A stretch of 64,000 bases of DNA from Montifringilla adamsi (lineage: Eukaryota; Chordata; Aves; Passeriformes; Passeridae). The stretch lies in the NCBI GenBank assembly GCA_017590115.1, contig JAGGNK010008337.1, positions 7,183,609 to 7,247,608 of the forward strand, in the 5' to 3' direction. Below the pieces are notes generated by a model. The model was not told where the DNA came from. It did not search any database and saw nothing but the letters and a program-made list of their open reading frames with translations. Made by a program: the position numbers and the translations under genes. This document shows positions 52,684 to 63,701 of the stretch, in pieces; positions within the stretch are counted from its first letter, which is position 1; each line of letters starts with the position of its first letter.

Positions 52684-54295
52684 CCAAAAAAAAATATTTA
52701 TGGTCCCTTTGGCTGTGATCTGCTATCTGAAATTCAGAGCTTTTAGCTATCGCTTCTTACCTAGGGCCGATAAAATGCCTGAATTATTTCAGTCCAAAAT
52801 AATAATGACCCTGGGGAACATAGCTCTGGCTTGTGGAAATTCAGGTTTCCTTTGAACACTATTAGATGTAGACCATCTTTGCTTAGACAGTTGGCAAAGA
52901 ACAACTTGACTGTATTCCCATGCTTGGTTAAGCCACAATGAAGGAAAATGTTAGATCAGCTAACATAACATGCAAAACCCAGAGCAAAACCTTTCAGTGT
53001 TTTGACTGTCCTATAAAACATATAATTTGGCAGATATATATTTTTATAAGCATAAAAATGGTAACTAACTTTGACTGAGATCTAATACAAAGGAACCATC
53101 ACAGCAATCAGTCTGGTATCAAAACAGATCAGTGATTACAAATTCTGTGATCTTCTCTTTGAGGAATTGTCCCTAAAACCTTCAACAGTGGTGTTATGAC
53201 AATCAGTTTTACCTTAGACTGAAATGAAGATGGAGGTGCCCAAAAAGTTGTTCAGGAAAAAGGAGTGAATTGTGCAAATCTGGTTCTTTCTTCAGTGAAA
53301 ATGGTTCTTCCCCAAAATAAAATATGGATCATTACCACTCCAGTCAACAGCCTCCAAACACAATGCCGAGGTGTTTTAAAAATGCATGTTCAGCACCTTG
53401 TACACCACTAAATACTTCTGTGAAGACAAGAATGTCGGCTACCTGGAGATGCCGAAGGTGGTCAGAGCTACAATGAAGGCTCTCCAACAATGAGGTTATT
53501 CACAGTATCTCCATTCTCTAAGGTGCAGCCTTTCTTCTGCAGGGCTAAGAATGTTTCCTTAGTCTTCCTTAGCTGGCTACCTATTTTCTTAATATATTTA
53601 AGAACTCACCACTTTTGAGACCTCTAGAATATTTGCTTCAAACTCATTGTGGGCTCAAAGTTATTTCAGGACAAAAGAGAATTTGGAGAGGCAGGACAGG
53701 CCTGACTGAAGTAACTTTGCTTCTCTAAAAAGCTACTAGAAAAAAAAACTCAGCACCACAAAAGAAAAAAAACTAAAACCACAGAGGCTATAAGAAATCA
53801 TTGTCAGTTTTACGAAGCACACATGCAAGACTGATGTTTTTGTGTTTAGTCTATCCTAATAAAAATCTTTTTTCACATACCCTCTATTCCCTTTATTCAT
53901 GTGAGCACTACTGTGAATAGAAAAAGCATATTAACTTGAAATTAAAAAAACACACAGATATTAAAGACTAGAATCTACTCTTTCTTCTTTTGTAGATCTA
54001 CCACAAAGGAACTTAATCTGATCAGTGTTGAATTAAATAGACACCATTTTCCTGGAAAGCGTGTCATATCTAGTGATAACAGCTGTGTAGATAAGCTGCA
54101 GAGAAATGAAGTCAGTTCTACTAGCACAGTACTACAGCAGCTTCATTTACACAGCACAAAAGTGCAATCTGATACTACATCTGTTTGGAAAGGCTGAGTA
54201 CTGGCAGGACTACAGAGAAGTTACAATGCTGTTCTGTATGCCAATTAATGAGATTAGTTAAAAAAAAATAACAAACCAAACACCCCATACTAAAC

Positions 54296-55215
54296 TGTCA
54301 GGCTGCAGTAGTTCATGCCTCAAACATTGATTAAAAGTTTTGCTTGTTATAACAAAAACTGCATAAAGAAGCTACAACCAAAGAAGACTCCCTGAAGATA
54401 CCTGACTGGGACTTTGCACTGTAAATTAAACCAGTAAGATTAGATAAAGGGAAAACCCATTCTTGAATCATCTCAAGCCCAGGAAAAAACAAACAAAGCT
54501 GAAGGAGAGGAATGGATCCACAAGCTAAATGCAGCAGATATTCTTCCCTGGCCGAGTTTGGGGTGGGAGAGACCACAGCCTGCAGAAGACAGGGTTACGC
54601 AGACTCCCCCCCTGAAATTATGCAGGGAGGGTGGAGGAGGTTTCGGATGTGGCCCCTGGTTAGAGGGAACACCCATCCTCCCAACACAAACTGGCCCAGC
54701 TGTGGAACCCCCAGCCCCACAGGCCACATTCACATGGCAGGCAGCTGAGGGGGTGTCATAATCCATCAAAAATCCCCCCAAAGTGCCCCACCAAGAGTCA
54801 TTCCTGAAGCTTTGCACCACGGGACTGCACATGATGCAACAGAGACAATGGCAAACTCCCCCCCAACAGGGAGGTGCCTGGACTTTCCTACCTAGCCTGA
54901 GTGTGTATTAACCCACTGGATTCTGTGCTTTTTGGGGGGACCTTCACCACCAAGAAGATCAGATGGAGAGGATCAACAGAGCATCACTGGGATCCATGGA
55001 GTGGTGATATTTTCCTTATTCTGTCACTGTTGAGCCCTGTCTGTCCCCCCACACCTATTTTTTATTTCTTTATTTCTCTTTCTCTCCCTCTCATATTTAC
55101 TATCAAAAAAACCCCCATACTATTGTCACTGGCATATGGTCTCGTTTGCACCTTAATTCAGCCAGAGGCATTTCTAAGAACTTTAGTAACTGGATCATGA
55201 TACAAACCCGTGACA
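54296..55215. mobile_element. Probable solo LTR (about 920 bp), family B
   Basis: The segment starts TGTCAGGCTGCAGTAG and can be closed at CCCGTGACA, giving TGTCA/TGACA inverted ends. The outside 4 bp are AAAC on the left and AGAC on the right, a possible target duplication with one change. The interior has the GC-rich and pyrimidine-rich texture of an avian LTR (CTTATTCTGTCACTGTTGAG and a long CT-rich run near 55050). An alternative right end at 55203 would give an exact AAAC duplication but a non-standard terminus. Open frames inside (54473-54832 minus, 54901-55200 plus) are not supported as genes. Confidence 0.6.
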
Positions 55216-56458
55216 AGACCAAGGTTTCTCATCAGTAGTTTTACAGTTACAGTATCACATAGCTAAGAAAAGGTCCACAGATGAAATCTTCTATATAAAT
55301 CTACATGCAAAATTCAATTTTATCCAAAGCTCATTATCTGAAGCAGTGTTCCATGACACTAGATTAAAGACAAAGACTGAAAAGAAGTAGAAAAAAGAGT
55401 TTTGCACATTAAGCCAAAATTCTGTGCAACAAAATAGTTTCCCACATATGGGAAATCAACAGCCAAACAAAAAGGCATACACAAGAAAAGACCATCCATC
55501 TGAAAACACTATTAAGGACAATGCTGGTTTTCACAGGAAGCAAGATCCACCATGTTGCTCTCACAGCTGAAGGTAATACCCCACAGGCTCTTCTGCCATT
55601 GATTCTGCCAGAATCTTTATTGCAACCTACAAAAGTTGCAAATTTAGGTACCTCTTTAGGTTATTAATACTGAAACTGGAAGGAAATGCTAAATTAACAA
55701 CAGACAGAATGCCAGTCAGCCACAAAAACTGCACAGAAAAAACCCCAAAGGGCCAGCTACTGAATCTTGGCCCGCAGTGGTGCTCAGCAGTAAAACATCA
55801 TGCTGAGAGAAAATGATACTTCAATCTGTGGTAGGAAAAGGTCATAGCATTGCTCCTGATAAAACAAACAAATAAACAATCCCCAACAAATTAGATTTAG
55901 TGTAGGATATTCTTCTCCAGAATGCAAGATGCTCTATCTCTCTTCTTGGGTACAATTGCCCTGCCTCTGATAATCAGAGATATGATTCACTGAATGTTTC
56001 ATCCAGGCTAAACATAGTCACCACTAAGAAGAATAACCACTATAGCACAGCACTTGCTTGGCAGTACTCTTAGCTGGAAATAGAGAGTTTGGAGCCTGCT
56101 TTATTCAAAACATATTTAACTTGCATTTAACCCAGACCTGTTACCCTTAAAATAACACCTTCTGAACAATTATCTTTTTGTGACAACCTCACCACACAAT
56201 CAGGAAAATTCCTGTGCTGTTTGAAGAAAAAACAGCATTAGCATGAACATAAACAAATTTAAAATTTTCAGGGTACCCCAGCCTAAAAAGCTGCTGTTGC
56301 CTAACTGCTGTCCATAAAGATGTATCAATTACAGAAGGTGCTTTCTTCTACTGATTTGTAGGGCTCAGGTAAACAGCAGTGCAACCTTCAGAGGCTGCCT
56401 TTGCAGCATATAAAACCAGACAGAGAACAGCAACATTTGAGGTTTGGACTTTTTTGCA

Positions 56459-56519
56459 GGGTTGGGGTTTTTTTGATGGGTTTGTTTTTTGGGGATTTTT
56501 TTGGCGGGGGGGGAAGGGG
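56459..56519 (+). other. G-rich tract with quadruplex potential
   Basis: Plus-strand G runs at 56459-56461, 56464-56467, 56478-56480, 56491-56494, 56506-56513 and 56516-56519, separated by T-rich loops. Four or more runs of at least three G meet the usual pattern in relaxed form, since one or two loops are about 10 nt. A weaker relative with three runs lies at 14337-14360. Confidence 0.65.
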
Positions 56520-56622
56520 ACACACAGGTGTTTGGTTTTTTAAAATCACTGATTTATTAGGACACTCACATCCACATGGCATGAACTATGTATATTCCTA
56601 TGTATGGTATCAATGATATGAA

Positions 56623-57162
56623 ATGTGTCCTGGGCTGCTTCCACAGCAGTGTGGGCAGTGATCCAGGGAGGTGGTGCTGTCCCAAGGCTCTGCTCAGGTG
56701 AGACCCCCCCTGGAGTGCTGTGCCCAGCTCTGGGGTCCCAGCACAGCAAGGACATGGAACTGTTGAAGCAAGTCCAGGGCCACAAAGATGCTCAGAGGGC
56801 TGGGCACCTCTCCTATGCAGACAGGCTGAGAACTGGCATTGCTCAGCCTGGAGAAGAGAAGGCTCCAGGGAGAGCTCGCTTCACCCTTCCAGCACTTGAA
56901 TGGATTTTGCAGCAGAGTTGCTGCAACAGGACAAGGGGTAAAGGTTTTACACTGAAAGAAGGTAGATTCAGAATAGATTTAAAGAAGAAGAAGTATTTTA
57001 CAATGAGGGTGGCACAAATTAAAATTACCCAGAGAGGTGGTAGATGCCCTGTGCCTGGAAACATTCAAGGTCAGGCTGGATGGGGCTCTGAGCAACTAGT
57101 TAAAGATGTCCCTGCTCGTGGCAGGGAAGGCTGGAATTATGTGACTTTTAAAGATCCCTTCC
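56623..57162 (+). mobile_element. CR1 LINE, main part (split by LTR)
   Basis: Forward CR1 with the end of ORF2 and 3' UTR blocks: CCAGCTCTGGGGTCCCAGCA, CAGCCTGGAGAAGAGAAGGCT, GGTGGTAGATGCCCTGTGCC. It stops at GATCCCTTCC (57162), inside the last 50 bp of the element, where an LTR has inserted, and resumes at 57570. The 198-codon open frame at 56625-57221 reads through this element into the LTR and is not a host gene. Confidence 0.93.
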
Positions 57163-57569
57163 TGTCACATATAGGTAAAACCTTACAAAAGAAATACCTT
57201 ACAAAATCATGGTTTGGCTAAGTATAGCTAACAGCTAGCCTGATAAGCTCCTGTGAGAAAGGAATTGTAACAGTGAGAATCAGCTTGCACATCAATCTAT
57301 TCCTGTGGGAACAGATTGTACCTGTGAGGTACCAGTGAGAAATTGTTCTTTACCCAGGAGACAAGTATGTAAACATGGTTAGAGAAGAAACTTTTGATGG
57401 ACATGTACACTAGCTATTGCCAACCAATGAACTGCATTGCAATGAATTGCTGACCAACTGGAATTAAACACAGTGCCTTCTCATAACCATATAAATTTGA
57501 GCTATGTGCAGCAAAGATCTGGCACAGTGCATAAGGAAACAGGGGTCTCCGTCTGTCTCTACTGTGACA
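57163..57569 (+). mobile_element. Solo LTR (407 bp) with 6-bp target duplication
   Basis: Perfect TGTCAC/GTGACA inverted ends and an exact 6-bp target duplication, CCTTCC, at 57157-57162 and 57570-57575, inside the CR1 3' end. TATAAAT at 57490-57496 is followed by AGCAAAG at 57510, a decayed polyadenylation signal, and GGGTCTCCGTCTGTCTCT near the end, so the orientation is plus. A 6-bp duplication is typical of class II (ERVK or alpharetrovirus-like) elements. No internal sequence remains. Confidence 0.93.
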
Positions 57570-57600
57570 CCTTCCAACACAAATGATTGTGTGATTCAGA
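57570..57600 (+). mobile_element. CR1 LINE 3' terminus after LTR
   Basis: CCTTCCAACACAAATGATTG followed by TGTGATTCAG: the CR1 terminus with degraded octamers, continuing directly from the fragment that ends at 57162. Confidence 0.88.
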
Positions 57601-59377
57601 AGCTTCCTCACTCAGAAAAACATTACAGTAATGCACATTACAGTGAGTACAGAACAACTTCAGATAGGTTTTATTGCTCACAAACAAGTGACCTGGCATT
57701 CCTTATGCATTATGAACCTTAACCATAATCCTTTCTTGTGTTCACAAATTAAGCAGGAAAAAATATCTATTTGTGCAAGACAGTTCATAAATATTAACCG
57801 AATGCAGACTAGTGGGAGAATATCAATAATAAACCCTTTGCTTACAGTTTTTAGTTTAATAAAACACAGGCATGACTTGTTCAGGAATATTATGAATATT
57901 TCACCTAATCTTATTCACAATTTCAAGAGCAAGAGTACTCTCTCAATCACAGCCAAGAAAGGAAAATTCACAAGATGTGTGAAATGGGAAAAATGGCAAT
58001 GTTTTGAAAAACTGCTGCATACATTGACAATCTAAGAATGTTATCCATACTGTTTGAATTCCAGAAAAGCAAGGCAAGATGCAAACTGATAAGGAAAAAA
58101 AATAAACAGAAGAACTTGCAATCTACTCCATCATCTACTAGACAATCAAGTAACTCTCCAGACTCTCTCTGGTTTTGGTGGGGCATTTTTTATAAAAGGA
58201 AAAATCCTTTCTGTAAGGCATGGATTTGGCATTACCCGAAGACAGTAAGACTGCTTTGGTTGGGAAATAATTTTTAAACACACCTTCAACTGGGACTTGT
58301 CCATGCCATTATATTTTGCTGTGAATCTGAGAGACTAATGGAGCAATGGTGAAACAATCCATCCTCTATGCTGACTGCAGAGTTAAGGTCAGCACTATCC
58401 AGTATAATACAAGTATTCATAACAATATTATAGCAGAATAACATTATTATCAGTCAGAGAAAAGCCCAGGATACCTCAACAGTAACCAGAGGTAACAACA
58501 GCCAGGACCCCAACTCACAAAAAACATAATACTAGCAACTGCCACTGAAAGTTTTCAGACTCAATTATTTGAAAAGCTGAAGAAATAGAAAAGTATACTT
58601 ATACTATGGGGTTTTTATCTTCTTTATCATCCCTGTCTGAAAATAGAATGTCATTTATTAGCAACCAGTTCACAATCTTGAGATCTCTGTAACTAGCTCA
58701 GTAGCAAAAGAGTAACAGTCACATTTGAAGCGGTGTTATTAAACACACTCCCTGTATTTCAGACATCCTTTAACTAGAAGTTATTATTACCTGTCCAATC
58801 TTCCTAAAGGATAAAGAGAGATTCCCAAGTAAAACCTGGGAATAAAGCTGCACTATCCAAGGATATAATTCAATTTACAGTCAATTTTTCAAAAGCACAT
58901 AGGTTGTTAAATTGCCTCATCTCATACTCAAAACACAGGCCCTAGCTATGGGAAAAAAATTAGAACAAAACACCACCAGCTCTATTTAAGTCACTTTAGA
59001 AACAGTGAAAAATCACTAAAAACAGCTTCTCTACCATAAGCATTCTATGTCATTATAACTGCATAATAAAACTTTTTTCCATATTTTAATTTGGCCACTT
59101 ACTCAGAGGTACTGGCAGAGAACACAATACATTCATTTCTCAGCCTTTTTATGCTTGTATTGGTATTATATGAACTCAAGGAAATCTTAATTTTCAGTTC
59201 AAAATGCGTTTTTCTCAGGAAAAATAGTTAACGTAATTCTGAAGAAAATACAAACATAACATTTGTCATGTCATTATTTTGCTGAACTGCTTTAGTCATA
59301 ATGCCTCTGGAACATTTCAAACAGCTAAGATGAAGAATGACTGGAGTTATAACAACTGTATTTTAGAATATACTCAC

Positions 59378-59466
59378 CCTGGATTATAAAGCATAACTGC
59401 TGACAAATTCTCACAAGATTTAGAAAGATCAGTCATAGACAAGCTGAAGGAAGACAGCAGTCCACT
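59378..59466 (-). CDS. KIF16B: KIF16B exon: segment after FHA domain
   Basis: 89 nt. It encodes 29 residues beginning SGLLSSFSLSMTDLSKS and ending MLYNP, plus 2 nt of a glycine codon completed in the next exon. The acceptor is TTGTTAG and the donor is GTGAGTA. This Ser-rich stretch links the FHA domain to the first coiled coil and is strongly conserved with my memory of mammalian KIF16B. Many serines make it a plausible phosphorylation site region, but that is inference only. Confidence 0.94.
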
Positions 59467-59646
59467 CTAACAACAGACCATAAAATAAAAGTATTAGACA
59501 CGCTTACAAACTCTTACTTAGATGAAATATTAACTAAAGTATATGAAGCAAATGAAAAAAGGCATCCTATAACAATCAAGACATGTCTATACTAGAAATA
59601 AAATTGTGAAAAGATTTAAATTTACCAAACACTGATTTAATCTCAC
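59467..59646 (-). other. KIF16B: KIF16B intron, 180 bp
   Basis: Short intron with GTGAGA donor and TTGTTAG acceptor; nothing else in it. Confidence 0.92.
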
Positions 59647-59729
59647 CTTTCTTTTCTCTCTTAGCTTAGCAGCTTCTTTAGGGTGGTTAAAGCGAAACAT
59701 GTTGGTTCTTCCAAGTAATATAACAGCAC
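59647..59729 (-). CDS. KIF16B: KIF16B exon: end of FHA domain
   Basis: 83 nt, read on the minus strand. It starts with 2 nt completing a codon from the previous exon, then encodes 27 residues beginning AVILLGRTNMFRFNHP and ending LREKRK at phase 0. The acceptor is TTTTTCATCAG and the donor is GTGAGA. In kinesin-3 proteins the FHA domain follows the motor and neck, and the LLGRTN and FRFNHP strings are typical of its last strands. The preceding exon lies outside the window. The next intron is only 180 bp. Confidence 0.94.
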
Positions 59730-61073
59730 CTGATGAAAAAAACACACACCACTAACTGACAACATTCTGCAGCTGAAAGTACCATGTAATTTTTCAGACA
59801 TGCAATGCAAAGCAAAGACTAAAGTAAGAACTAAATGAAAATGCATTTTGGTAAGTGTATAACCATGCATAGTCACAGCTACCTTAACTGATGCACACAG
59901 TGTATTCCTTCCTCTTCCTACTTAAACAAAAATGAAACCCACACATGTTCACACACTGCATGAGTATGACTGACTCAAGGTCAATCATGTTCATGGAGTT
60001 CAGTTAAAGAATAAACATAGGGAGAGGAAGCAGCTGCCCCAATTTGATCTATATACTCTTTAACAGTTCTACTTTGGAAGCCATCAGCAGATGCAGATTT
60101 AACAGGAACATCCATAAACGTGACCAAGAACAAACTGGTCCATCTGCTACTGATCACTGGTCAGGTTTAAATCCAGCTGCACTAAAAGCTCCAGATTTCC
60201 ATTATTTGCACTCTCACATTTTTCTTCTCCATGTGGAACACTGAAGTTTACTGTTATTCAAAACAGGATTATTAGAATTTAATACCCAACGTCTATTTCC
60301 TGATGGAAGGACCTTGAATAATTCATATTGTTCAATGCACATCTACTATTGTATTTAATCAGTTAAGGTACAGTCACAAATAAAGAGATTCTGAGCAATT
60401 CTTATTGTATTTTAAAGACAATGGTACCAAGATTAATACTTCCCTACTAAGAAGTATATTGTCAGTGATGTCTCACTACTGTCATAACATGGAAGTCTTC
60501 CAAGTTCACCACCTCAGAATCAAGCACTTATCTGTCAGTCAGTACAAAGCATTTTTAAAAAGGACTCCATTGCACTCACAGTATGAAAAAACTGTTCTCA
60601 AACTCATCACTACAAATTCTTACCATTTGATAATGACATGATGTCCTCAGCAAGGAATGCTTCTCTTAAAATCAGCTTAATTAGGAATATCAACTCAAAT
60701 TAGGTGATGCAGTCTTAGCAAATAAATGGTAAAAAGCACTACAATCACTTCTTGCTTTCTAGACAACATCTCAATTTTGGATTACATTTGCAGTTTACCT
60801 CAGTCAAATCTCAAACATAATTACCTTTAATAAATCTGTATGAAATTCCTTCAGTTGCTTTCAAGTGAAGATAAAAATAATTAGTTGCAAACATTTGTGA
60901 CCACTTCACTAGGTGGAAGCAACGTAAATAAATTAATTAAATTTTCAGAATTAATAGTTACAGACATGTTTCCCTAACTTCATAAATTTCAATGAAGACA
61001 GGAAGTACATAAGAGTCAGTCCTAAATGATGGGTCATTTGAATAACTCCTAGGTTTCTCTTTTAAGTACAGAA

Positions 61074-61117
61074 GGGCCAAACCCCTGAAAGAGACCGTTT
61101 GGCCCAAACCCCTGAAA
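61074..61117. repeat. Short direct repeat, 27-bp spacing
   Basis: GGGCCAAACCCCTGAAA at 61074-61090 and GGCCCAAACCCCTGAAA at 61101-61117. Confidence 0.85.
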
Positions 61118-62664
61118 ATGTATTCTGAGGTGACGATATATTTAAGGTAAATGACAAACTGTATTTGTGAATGTTAACTCAGTTACTTTTACAAAAACAC
61201 CACAGCCAGAATTTGAAAATTATAGAAGAAATCCATAGAAGGAAGTGGCAATTAATTACCATGCCTCTTATTATTTTTGAACTCCATGATAGTCTAAAAA
61301 TTTAACACATTTTCAAATGAACAGCTATTAATGATGAACGGAAACATTTAAATATATCAGCAGTTAATCAGTGTTACCTAAAAGCAGGTATTTAAGGACC
61401 CTGGCACTTCACGCTGTGAGACTAAATGCTAACACAGCTGGGATAAATAGGTTCCTTAAACTAGTGATTTCATCAGTTTTGCACACCTAATGTCATCTTC
61501 CTCTCAGACTCAGTCTCCTTGCACAAAAGGTCAGCTTAGGCAGCTGTTTTTTACAACTTACCAACCCTAGCAACCCTTTCCCCTTTGAGTTGCAAATTTT
61601 TGTCTAAAGAAATTTATGAGGGAAAAAAGTCATGTTTCCACTTTTAGCAGTACAAAAATCAAGTTGTAATATGCATCTGAAAGAGGGAAATAGCATCCAA
61701 ACTCCTGCTTTTTTCTGAGGCACACTGAACATTTTCTGCCTGTAAAATGCTACAGGATAAAGTAAAGATGATTCATCACAACTCAGTTTTTACTGTTTAC
61801 AGAGTTATTTGCTATTAATGTCAATGTTTCTGTTGTTAGGAATTTATGCTTAGATTTACTCAAACCTAAGACCAAGGGGGCTGGGCTTTTTTTTTCCCCC
61901 TGTAATAGAAACAAGCACATATGCCTCTCATTTTGCATGAAGAAATAGGCACTCTAAAAAAAAAAAATGAGTCAATGTTATCTCTCTACACCTTGCTTTC
62001 TGCAAGCAGCCTTTATAGAAGTATTTGTCAGAGTTCAGAAAGGATGCAAGACTCCCCTTGTTTAACACTGCATTCTACTTTTATTAGCCTAAGCTTACAC
62101 TGAAATCTTCTCTTCAGGGAAGTAACGCGACATTGTTTTTCAGCAGCTGAGCTGTGTCACAGCCTCACTCCTAAACAGGTCTTTTTCAGTTTCTTGCTAA
62201 ATGGGAAGATATTCTGGGTGCTCCTGGAAGATAAAACATCAAGCAGCTCTCCTGCAGCACTCACCAGCTCACTTGTCACTCAGTCTTTCCAGGCCAACAC
62301 AATGTATCGTTGTTCCCAGCTGTCCTGCTGCTTTTAATTTCCAGATTTTAAAGCTTTTACATTAAAATTGTAGCTCTCTAGACCTCCTAAGGGTTAGCCT
62401 CCCCCTTTTTGTCATTTCCTATAGCTGCAGCAAACAGATACTCAAGCTCAATCTCCCGCTCTACAAGAGAACTTGGCAGTAGTACTAAGTAGGACCAACC
62501 TGAAACTTCGGGAGAGGGGCAGGGGTGTCTCTGACATTCTTTTAGTCCTGTAGATATCTATATTATTTTTCATAATGTAACAGCAATCTGATATAGAGTT
62601 CACTTTGTGTAAAGACGAACAGAATCAAATGGTAACTATCAAATCATAACCAAGATTGTTAAGT

Positions 62665-63097
62665 TGTTGGGGTTTAGGATTTTTCCTTTTGTTTCTTTCT
62701 CTTAAGGAATTTTCTCCTATTTTGCTGCTAAGAACTAATGACTGGTACGTAAGAGAGACAAATGCAGTGTTGCCAAGCTCAGGGGAAGAGGGCACTTCTT
62801 CTGTCTGAGGGTCTCTCTTGGAGGGACAGAGACAGCAAAGAATTTGGCTGGGGAAAAGGAGGCCTGGGTGCATCTCCTAGCTCTCTTCCTCTCTCAGCTT
62901 CAGAGGAAAAAGTCAAGTTGCTGCATGGGGTGGGGGAGAATTCGTTGCCACTGCTGGACCTGAGCCCTGCCCTGTTTCTCCTGCCGTGGGTGAGTGAGCC
63001 TTTGCTCCTGAGAGCAGCCATTGAACTAGGACCTTACTGGTGTGAAAAATGCACATTATATTATTGGCTCTTTGCAAATATTAAAAGGAATACTATA
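62665..63097 (+). mobile_element. Possible LTR fragment, interrupted on its right
   Basis: Begins TGTTGGGGTTTAGGATTTT and continues into a GC-richer segment (CAGTGTTGCCAAGCTCAGGG, GGAGGGACAGAGACAGC, GAATTTGGCTGGGG) that reminds me of passerine ERV LTRs. It is cut off at 63097 by the next LTR. No right terminus or target duplication is visible, so identity rests on texture and a TG start only. The open frames at 62762-63136 and 62625-63021 lie in it and are not supported. Confidence 0.4.
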
Positions 63098-63701
63098 TGT
63101 GTTATGTTGGAAAGTTATCTTGCATTAATTTTGTAGTACTGTATTAATCTTTTTTTAAGTAGTGTGTTAAATATAGTTTGGGCTATAACATAATATTAAA
63201 GTAGAAACTATGCAATGTAAGATACTTTTTCTAGGCAGCTCAAGAACTGGATAAGATAATCAAGAAATTCTTCGCACAGAGATAACAGCAACAAGACACT
63301 GAAACCCCAAAGAGAAGAATTATTGCCTCCTTATCGGGAAGAACCAGGCTCCTTCAACCTCCTTCCAGACTCTACGGACCAAACCATGATTTACAAGATG
63401 AAGGGGAGGAAGTTGACAATAAACAGAAAAATCCCTCATTTGAAAGGAATGTTTGCATCATGTATGAGATATATGAACATGTAACAGGCTAGTGCTTTTA
63501 AAGGTTAATCTTTGTTAGCGGACATGCCTTTTTAAGGAAAGCATCCGGACTTCCGTAAGTCTTTGCTTTTTTGTTGTCCTTTATTGTCCTAACTCTGACT
63601 GTCCAAATTCTTATTGCTCTAATTTTCAGCACTATTCTTATAACCATTTTATCACTATCAAACTTTTAAAATTTTAGAGCAAGTGACTGGCATTTTTCAC
63701 A
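63098..63701 (+). mobile_element. LTR (about 604 bp), likely 5' LTR of an endogenous retrovirus
   Basis: Starts TGTGTTATGTTGG and ends TTTTTCACA, giving TGTG/CACA inverted ends. AATAAA is at 63418-63423. A TGG triplet follows 1 nt after the end (63703), where a tRNA primer-binding site would start. The sequence after it changes abruptly to GC-rich. This layout suggests a 5' LTR with internal sequence running out of the window. The family (I lean to ERVL-like) cannot be fixed from sequence alone. Confidence 0.65.

Larger units (their letters stand above)
51701..59377 (-). other. KIF16B: KIF16B intron, 7.7 kb, repeat-rich
   Basis: Contains an A23 run, the LTR at 54296-55215, a G-rich tract at 56459-56519 and the CR1 with nested LTR at 56623-57600. 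The intervals 51701-52660, 52690-54295, 55216-56458 and 57601-59377 show no supported feature. Confidence 0.87.
7148..59729 (-). other. KIF16B: KIF16B gene, internal part (10 coding exons visible)
   Basis: Kinesin-3 motor that moves early endosomes toward microtubule plus ends; family knowledge links it to receptor recycling and degradation. The visible exons join in one frame to 731 codons plus 2 nt. In order they encode the end of the FHA domain, a long Glu/Lys/Gln-rich coiled-coil stalk, a polar linker and the start of the PX domain, which binds PI(3)P. I recognise KIF16B from FHA-end, stalk and PX sequence that closely matches what I recall of the mammalian protein. Every exon has a GT donor and an AG acceptor. 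The motor domain is upstream of the window (beyond 64000) and the last roughly 50 residues are downstream (before 1). The paralogue STARD9 (KIF16A) ends in a START domain instead of PX, so it does not fit. No promoter, 5' UTR or polyadenylation site of this gene lies in the window. Confidence 0.96.

Noticed and set aside
56625..57221. 198-codon plus-strand open frame
   Set aside because: It runs through CR1 3' sequence and into the adjoining solo LTR, so it is a chimera of repeats and not a gene.
57631..58035. 134-codon plus-strand open frame
   Set aside because: No motif recognised, AT-rich composition, adjacent to a repeat cluster; insufficient support.
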